Shown here piece by piece: positions 7,490 to 11,078 of a DNA stretch of 11,078 nt. A model generated the notes under the pieces. That model ran no database searches and was not told where the DNA came from. It worked only from the letters and a program-made list of their open reading frames with translations. Source of the stretch: Alphaproteobacteria bacterium (lineage in GTDB: Bacteria; Pseudomonadota; Alphaproteobacteria; JAEULC01); contig JADZDN010000244.1 of the NCBI GenBank assembly GCA_020851015.1, forward strand, positions 1-11,078. Reading direction: 5' to 3'. Each line of letters opens with the position of its first letter. Position 1 is the stretch's first letter. A program made the translations under genes and the position numbers.

Positions 7490-8488
7490 ATGGTTCAACT
7501 GCACTTCGAGACGCGCCGGACCCGCAAGCCGGTGTTCCAGTTCACGCGCGAACTGATCGACGACGCCGCCGCGCGGGCCAAGGCGCCGCCCGAGGCGAAG
7601 TTGACCCTCGGCTACGATCTCCAGGACATGGACACGCTGGTGGGCGCCGATGGGCTGGTGGCGTCGAGCGACATCATCCGCGACCCGAAATTCCCGCTGT
7701 CCGATCTGGCCCGGGGCCTGCCCCGGCTGCGCTGGATCCACATCATCGGCGCGGGCATCGAGCGCCTGCTGCCGCTGGACTGGCTGCCCCGCCGCGTGAC
7801 GCTGACCAACAACAGCGGCGTGCACATGCAGAAGACCGGCGAATTCGCCGCCATGGCGCTGCTGATGCTGAACAGCCGCCTGCCGCAGATTGTCGGCAAC
7901 CAGCATGCCGCGCGCTGGAACTCGATCTTCACGCCGTCGATCGCCGGCACCACGGTCACGATCGTCGGGTTGGGCGATATGGGCGCCGCCGCGGCGCGCG
8001 AGGCCAAGCGGATGGGAATGCGGGTCATCGGCGTTCGCCGCAGCGGCAAGCCGCATCGCTTCGCCGACGAGATGGTCGGCGTCGAGGAGCTGGGCGCGGC
8101 CGTGGCCAAGGCGGACTGCATCTACGTCTCGGCGCCGCTGACCCCGGATACCAGGAATCTCGTCAGCCGCGCGATCCTGGACCAGGCGAAACCGGGCGCC
8201 GGGCTGGTCAACATCGGTCGGGCGGGCGTGGTGGACTACGCCGCGCTGCGCGATGCGCTGATCGCGGGCGCGCTGAGCGGTGCGATCCTCGACGTGTTCG
8301 ATCCCGAGCCGCTTCCGCCGGACTCGCTGCTTTGGTCGACGCCCAACCTCGTGATCATGCCGCACTGCTCGTCCGACGACCGCGACCGCTATATCCCGCT
8401 GACCTTCGACCTGGCGTTCGAGAATCTGGCGCGGCTGATGGCGGGCCGGAAGCTGAAGAACCGGGTCGATCCCAAGCGCGGCTATTGA
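7490..8488 (+). CDS. D-2-hydroxyacid dehydrogenase family protein
   Basis: This 332-residue protein interconverts a 2-hydroxy acid and a 2-keto acid with a nicotinamide cofactor. It has the split catalytic domain with an inserted Rossmann domain: GLGDMG at 160-165, NIGRAGVVD with catalytic Arg244, FDPEP with Glu273, and MPHCSSDD with His292, so the Arg-Glu-His set is complete. VRRSG (182-186) at the end of the second Rossmann strand, with two Arg in place of the acidic residue of NAD-specific enzymes, suggests NADP(H). Many relatives read PHxAG or PHxSG after the His; CSSDD here is less usual. The start at 7490 follows AAGGAAG (7477-7483) by six bases; the open frame upstream runs through the synthetase gene. 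It sits 19 bp after the synthetase stop. It may act on a glyoxylate- or 2-keto acid-level intermediate, but nothing in the sequence fixes the substrate. Confidence 0.92.
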   Translation: MVQLHFETRRTRKPVFQFTRELIDDAAARAKAPPEAKLTLGYDLQDMDTLVGADGLVASSDIIRDPKFPLSDLARGLPRLRWIHIIGAGIERLLPLDWLPRRVTLTNNSGVHMQKTGEFAAMALLMLNSRLPQIVGNQHAARWNSIFTPSIAGTTVTIVGLGDMGAAAAREAKRMGMRVIGVRRSGKPHRFADEMVGVEELGAAVAKADCIYVSAPLTPDTRNLVSRAILDQAKPGAGLVNIGRAGVVDYAALRDALIAGALSGAILDVFDPEPLPPDSLLWSTPNLVIMPHCSSDDRDRYIPLTFDLAFENLARLMAGRKLKNRVDPKRGY

Positions 8489-8532
8489 GGTCCGTGCAAG
8501 CGTTTCACGAATAGGTCCGAGGGGGAAAGCCC

Positions 8533-9417
8533 ATGCGCGAGAAAGTGTTCATCACCTGCGCCGTCACCGGCGGCGGCGACACGGTCGGCAAGCATCCGGC
8601 CATCCCGGTGACGCCGGAGCAGATCGCCACCGCCGTGATCGAGGCGGGCGAGGCCGGCGCGGCGATCGCGCATATCCATGTGCGCGACCCCCAGACCGGC
8701 AAGCCCAGCCGCGATATCCGCCTCTATCGCGAGGTGGTCGAGCGTATCCGCGCGAGCAGCAGCAAGATCGTCATCAATCTCACCTGCGGCGCGGGCGGGC
8801 GCTACGTGCCTGATGCGGCGGATCCTCGCCGCGGCGCGCCCGAATCGACCGTGGCGCCGCCGCTCGACCGCGTGGCGCATGTGGTGGAGCTGAAGCCGGA
8901 GATCTGCAGCCTGGACTGCGCCACGATGAACATGGGCGAGTTCGTGTTCATGAACACGCCCGCGCATCTGCGCCAGATGGCGCAGGCGATCCGCGATGCC
9001 GGCACCAAGCCTGAACTCGAAGTCTTCGATGTCGGACAGGTGCAGCTGGCGCGCCGGCTGGTCGAGGACGGGCTGATCGCGCCGCCGGCCCTGTTCCAGA
9101 TCGTGCTGGGCGTCGCCTGGGGCGCTCCGGCGACGCCGCAGGCCATGGCGTATATGAGCACCCTCGGTCCGCCCGGCGCGCACTGGGCGTCGTTCGGCAT
9201 CTCGCGCATGCAGTTCCCGAGGGTGGCGCAGGCGGTGGTGCTGGGCGGGCATGTCCGCGTCGGGCTGGAGGACAACCTCTATATCGAGCGCGGCGTGCTG
9301 GCCAAGAACAACGCGGCGCTGGTCGAGAAGGCCGTCAAGATCGTGCGCTTGCTGGGGGTCGAGGTGGCGAGTCCGGCCGAGGTGCGGGCCGAACTTGGCC
9401 TGCGTGGAACACCATAG
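8533..9417 (+). CDS. Beta-keto acid cleavage enzyme (BKACE, DUF849 family)
   Basis: This 294-residue TIM-barrel metalloenzyme belongs to the family of 3-keto-5-aminohexanoate cleavage enzyme (Kce), which converts a beta-keto acid plus acetyl-CoA into acetoacetate plus a new CoA ester. Visible marks are the Zn-binding HIHVRD (His47, His49), NLTCGAGG (about 78-85), LEVFDVGQ (162-169), and RVGLEDN with Arg242, Glu246 and Asp247; the Arg/Glu/Asp spacing equals that of Kce Arg226/Glu230/Asp231. The length is normal. Known family substrates include 3-keto-5-aminohexanoate, dehydrocarnitine and beta-ketoadipate-like acids; which applies here cannot be told by eye. A strong purine-rich ribosome-binding stretch (8519-8528) precedes the ATG after the largest gap in the operon (44 bp), so it may be translated independently. 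It is followed 11 bp later by the SDR, a natural partner that could make the beta-keto acid. Confidence 0.94.
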   Translation: MREKVFITCAVTGGGDTVGKHPAIPVTPEQIATAVIEAGEAGAAIAHIHVRDPQTGKPSRDIRLYREVVERIRASSSKIVINLTCGAGGRYVPDAADPRRGAPESTVAPPLDRVAHVVELKPEICSLDCATMNMGEFVFMNTPAHLRQMAQAIRDAGTKPELEVFDVGQVQLARRLVEDGLIAPPALFQIVLGVAWGAPATPQAMAYMSTLGPPGAHWASFGISRMQFPRVAQAVVLGGHVRVGLEDNLYIERGVLAKNNAALVEKAVKIVRLLGVEVASPAEVRAELGLRGTP

Positions 9418-9428
9418 GACCCCGAACG

Positions 9429-10202
9429 ATGACCCTGATGAAGGCGGACCTTTCCGGCAAGGCTGCGCTGGTGACCGGCGGCGCGTCGGGCATCGGGCTC
9501 GCGACCGTCGAGCGCCTGGCGGGCTGCGGCGCGCGCGTTGCGATGAATCATCTGCCCGACGACCCGGCGGGCGCGCGCGAGATCGCGCGGCTGCGCGCCC
9601 AGGGACTCGACGTGGTCGGCGCCCCCGGCGATGTGGCCGACGCGAACGCGGCGTCGGGCATCGTCGGGGCGGTGGTGGCGGCGCTGGGCCGGCTCGACTA
9701 CCTGGTCAACAATGCCGGCACGCCGGTGTCGCGCGATCCGGTGCCGTTCACCGATCTCGACAAGTTGGACGAGGATTTCTGGGGACGCATTCTGCAGACC
9801 AACCTGGTGGGGCTGTTCCGCTGCGTGCGCGCGGCGGCCCCGCACCTGAAGGCCTCGCGCGGCGCGGTCGTCAACCTGGCCTCGATCGCGGGATTCGGCG
9901 GCGTGGGCAGCAGCCTTGCGTATGCCGCGAGCAAGGCCGGCGTCGTCAACCTGACGCGCAATCTGGCGATCGCGCTGGCGCCGGAAATCCGCGTCAACGC
10001 GGTGGCGCCCGGCCTGGTCGACACGCCCTGGACCAAGCCCTGGGCCGATCAGCGCAAGCGGGCGAGCGTCGAGCGCACGGCGCTCAAGCGCATGGCCACG
10101 CCCCAGGACATCGCCGACGTGATCCTGTTCTTCTGCGCCGGTGCGGACTTCGTCACCGGGCAGACGCTGCTGTGCGACGGCGGGCGCGCGACCAGCGCCT
10201 GA
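9429..10202 (+). CDS. Short-chain dehydrogenase/reductase (SDR) family oxidoreductase
   Basis: This 257-residue protein is a classical SDR that oxidises a hydroxyl or reduces a ketone with NAD(P). It shows the cofactor motif TGGASGIG (16-23), NNAG (94-97), the catalytic Ser152, Tyr165 and Lys169 (YAASK), and the PG motif VAPGLVDTPW before the substrate loop; the C-terminus ends in the usual TGQTLLCDGG. The start at 9429 has AGGA (9416-9419), which overlaps the BKACE stop, nine bases upstream. Its position next to the beta-keto acid cleavage enzyme suggests that it produces the beta-keto acid from a beta-hydroxy acid, but this is inference. No unusual residue was seen. Its stop lies three bases from the stop of the convergent minus-strand gene, so it is the last gene of the operon. 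Confidence 0.94.
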   Translation: MTLMKADLSGKAALVTGGASGIGLATVERLAGCGARVAMNHLPDDPAGAREIARLRAQGLDVVGAPGDVADANAASGIVGAVVAALGRLDYLVNNAGTPVSRDPVPFTDLDKLDEDFWGRILQTNLVGLFRCVRAAAPHLKASRGAVVNLASIAGFGGVGSSLAYAASKAGVVNLTRNLAIALAPEIRVNAVAPGLVDTPWTKPWADQRKRASVERTALKRMATPQDIADVILFFCAGADFVTGQTLLCDGGRATSA

Positions 10203-10205
10203 CGG

Positions 10206-10913
10206 TCAGTTGACCGGCTTCCAGGTCCCGTCCGCCTGCAGGCAGGCGGTGCCGGTCTTGACCGTCTCCTTGCCGTCCACGGTCATCTTGCTCTGGTATG
10301 GCTTGCAGTTGGCGGACGCGCCGGCGGCGGCCTGGCCCTGCCCGCCCGGCAGGGCGGGAAGGCTGGGTGCCGCGCCGGTAGCGGCAGGCGCCGGCTGATA
10401 GGCGGGCGGCGGCGGGGCGTAGGCGGCGGGCTGGGCCGGCGCGGCAACGGGCGGCGCACCGCCGCGCTTGGCGCGCAAATGGTCCAGCAACGCGACGGAG
10501 GGCTGTCCGTCCTGCGCCAGGCCGTTGTTGTACTGGTAGGCGCGAATCGCGTTGCCGGTGCGCGGCCCGTAGCGGCCGTCGGGCGGGCCGGCATCGTATC
10601 CCGCCGCGTTCAGTTCGCCCTGCACGGCCGCGGTCAGCTCGCTGCCACTGCCGGCTGGCGCGGCGGAAGACGACGTGGCCTTGTCCTTCTTGCCGATGAC
10701 ATGGCCCGATCCGGCGCCAACGCCCGCGCCGACCAACCCGCCGACGACGGCGCCGACCGGCCCGCCCAGGGCGAAGCCGATGCCGGCGCCGCCGCCCGCG
10801 CCGGCGCCCGCGCCAAGCAGCGTGCTGTCCTGGGCAGCGGATTGCGTCGTGCTCCACGCCACCAGCCCGGCGCCCAGCGCCAGCGTGACAAGCACTTTCG
10901 ATACCATGGCCAT
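10206..10913 (-). CDS. Exported Gly-zipper and peptidoglycan-binding-domain protein
   Basis: This 235-residue protein is probably a periplasmic or envelope-anchored protein. A signal peptide is evident (residues 1-27, hydrophobic VLVTLALGAGLVAW, likely cut after SAA). A Gly/Ala-rich glycine zipper follows (34-75, GxxxG repeats such as GGPVGAVVGGLVGAGVGAG), as in 17-kDa-surface-antigen-like envelope proteins. A peptidoglycan-binding fold comes next (about 92-146; LTAAVQGELNAAGY, PDGRYGPRT, AIRAYQ), then a Pro/Ala-rich linker (about 150-195) and a small C-terminal module with Cys203 and Cys224 ending in ADGTWKPVN. The module resembles the tail of alphaproteobacterial surface-antigen-like proteins, and the cysteines could form a disulfide. 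The start at 10913 is chosen because AGGGAGG sits five bases upstream and the signal peptide begins there; a longer frame to 10982 would run into the insertion sequence. It is unrelated to the operon. No enzyme motif is seen. Confidence 0.85.
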   Translation of the reverse strand: MAMVSKVLVTLALGAGLVAWSTTQSAAQDSTLLGAGAGAGGGAGIGFALGGPVGAVVGGLVGAGVGAGSGHVIGKKDKATSSSAAPAGSGSELTAAVQGELNAAGYDAGPPDGRYGPRTGNAIRAYQYNNGLAQDGQPSVALLDHLRAKRGGAPPVAAPAQPAAYAPPPPAYQPAPAATGAAPSLPALPGGQGQAAAGASANCKPYQSKMTVDGKETVKTGTACLQADGTWKPVN

Positions 10914-10918
10914 GCAAG

Positions 10919-10925
10919 CCTCCCT
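10919..10925 (-). promoter_or_regulatory. Ribosome-binding site of the peptidoglycan-binding protein gene
   Basis: The minus strand reads AGGGAGG, five bases before the ATG at 10913. It is the strongest Shine-Dalgarno-like site upstream of this frame and decides the start against the ATG at 10982 (inside the insertion sequence) and the second ATG at 10907. Confidence 0.7.
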
Positions 10926-10941
10926 CGCGATCCCGATCGCG
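10926..10941. repeat. 16-bp inverted repeat in the leader of the envelope gene
   Basis: The sequence CGCGATCCCGATCGCG has perfect 7-bp arms around a CC centre. It lies immediately upstream of the ribosome-binding site and between it and the insertion-sequence end. It could be an operator or a small hairpin in the mRNA leader; a two-base loop makes a stable RNA hairpin less likely. In GC-rich DNA such a repeat may also be chance. Confidence 0.3.
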
Positions 10942-10952
10942 GACGGAATGTC

Positions 10953-11078
10953 TAATACCAAGCTGCATTGATCAGAACCCATTGGCCCAGTCTCTGGTGC
11001 CGATCGAGATGATTTGCCAGGGCTGATTGACGAGCTTGTTCCAAGCTTCGCAGCAATGGTCGATGATGGCGTCGTAGG
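10953..11078 (-). mobile_element. IS630-family insertion sequence, 3' end (continues past the window)
   Basis: The transposase tail at 10972-11078 places the end of an IS630-family element here, with the transposase reading into the window on the minus strand. The non-coding end after the stop includes the segment AATACCAAGCTGCATTGATC on the plus strand, a plausible terminal inverted repeat. IS630 elements insert at TA; a TA at 10953-10954 is the likely boundary, but the other end is outside the window so neither the repeat nor the target duplication can be confirmed. The element ends about 40 bp from the start codon of the envelope-protein gene. Confidence 0.6.
10972..11078 (-). CDS. IS630-family transposase, C-terminal fragment (5' part outside window)
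   Basis: Reading the minus strand from the window edge to a TGA at 10972-10974 gives 34 codons that include DHCCEAWNKL, QPWQIISIG and RDWANGF. This is the characteristic C-terminus of IS630-family DDE transposases of alphaproteobacteria (typical pattern: CCxAWN, QPWxIxSIG, RxWA). No ATG lies in this stretch because the start is outside the window. The catalytic DDE residues lie further upstream in the protein and are not visible, so it cannot be said whether the copy is intact. There is no frameshift or stop within the visible part. Confidence 0.75.
   Translation of the reverse strand, partial: YDAIIDHCCEAWNKLVNQPWQIISIGTRDWANGF

Noticed and set aside
8489..8532. Separate promoter in the 44-bp gap before the BKACE gene
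   Set aside because: Only a strong purine-rich ribosome-binding stretch is visible; no convincing -35/-10 pair was seen.
10232..10249. Inverted repeat CCGCCTGC-AG-GCAGGCGG as a terminator for the operon
   Set aside because: It lies inside the coding sequence of the convergent gene, has a two-base loop and no following T-tract. It may be chance in GC-rich code.
10914..10982. N-terminal extension of the envelope protein to the ATG at 10982
   Set aside because: The extension would start within the insertion sequence, lacks a ribosome-binding site and would place residues ahead of a clear signal peptide.

Overview
The window is GC-rich, densely packed bacterial DNA. The gene style (short gaps, ATGA overlaps, an IS630-type element, a small periplasmic Gly-zipper/peptidoglycan-binding protein with a C-terminal cysteine pair) suggests an alphaproteobacterium, perhaps Rhodospirillales or Bradyrhizobium-like. 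This is inference; no taxonomic marker is present.

Positions 1-10202 hold one plus-strand gene train, entered part-way through its first gene. It begins with a four-component ABC importer of the polyamine/PotABCD type: the 3' part of a solute-binding protein (1-666), an ATPase (685-1776), and two permeases (1773-2660, 2657-3433). Catabolic genes follow with overlaps or short gaps: a crotonase/enoyl-CoA hydratase-family protein (3430-4215), an acyl-CoA dehydrogenase (4230-5375), a fused ADP-forming acyl-CoA synthetase (5359-7470), a D-2-hydroxyacid dehydrogenase (7490-8488), a beta-keto acid cleavage enzyme of the BKACE/DUF849 family (8533-9417), and a short-chain dehydrogenase (9429-10202). 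The longest gap is 44 bp, so all ten genes are probably one transcript. The start of the operon and any regulator lie upstream of the window.

Taken together, the train looks like an import-and-degrade pathway for a small organic acid, possibly a cationic or amino-bearing one given the importer type. A plausible flow is: uptake; oxidation of a hydroxy acid to a beta-keto acid by the SDR; cleavage with acetyl-CoA by BKACE, giving acetoacetate and a new acyl-CoA; then work on that CoA ester by the dehydrogenase and crotonase. The NDP-forming synthetase either activates the substrate or recovers ATP from a CoA ester. No thiolase or thioesterase is present in the window. Two enzymes carry altered catalytic residues: the crotonase has Ala and Asp where classical hydratases have two Glu, and the acyl-CoA dehydrogenase has Asp where the usual base is Glu. 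The true substrate may therefore not be an ordinary fatty acyl-CoA.

Positions 10206-10913 carry a convergent minus-strand gene for an exported Gly-zipper/peptidoglycan-binding-domain protein, whose stop lies 3 bp from the SDR stop. About 40 bp upstream of its start is the end of an IS630-family insertion sequence. The last 34 codons of its transposase are readable on the minus strand at 10972-11078 and continue beyond the window. No RNA gene, CRISPR array or defence system was found.
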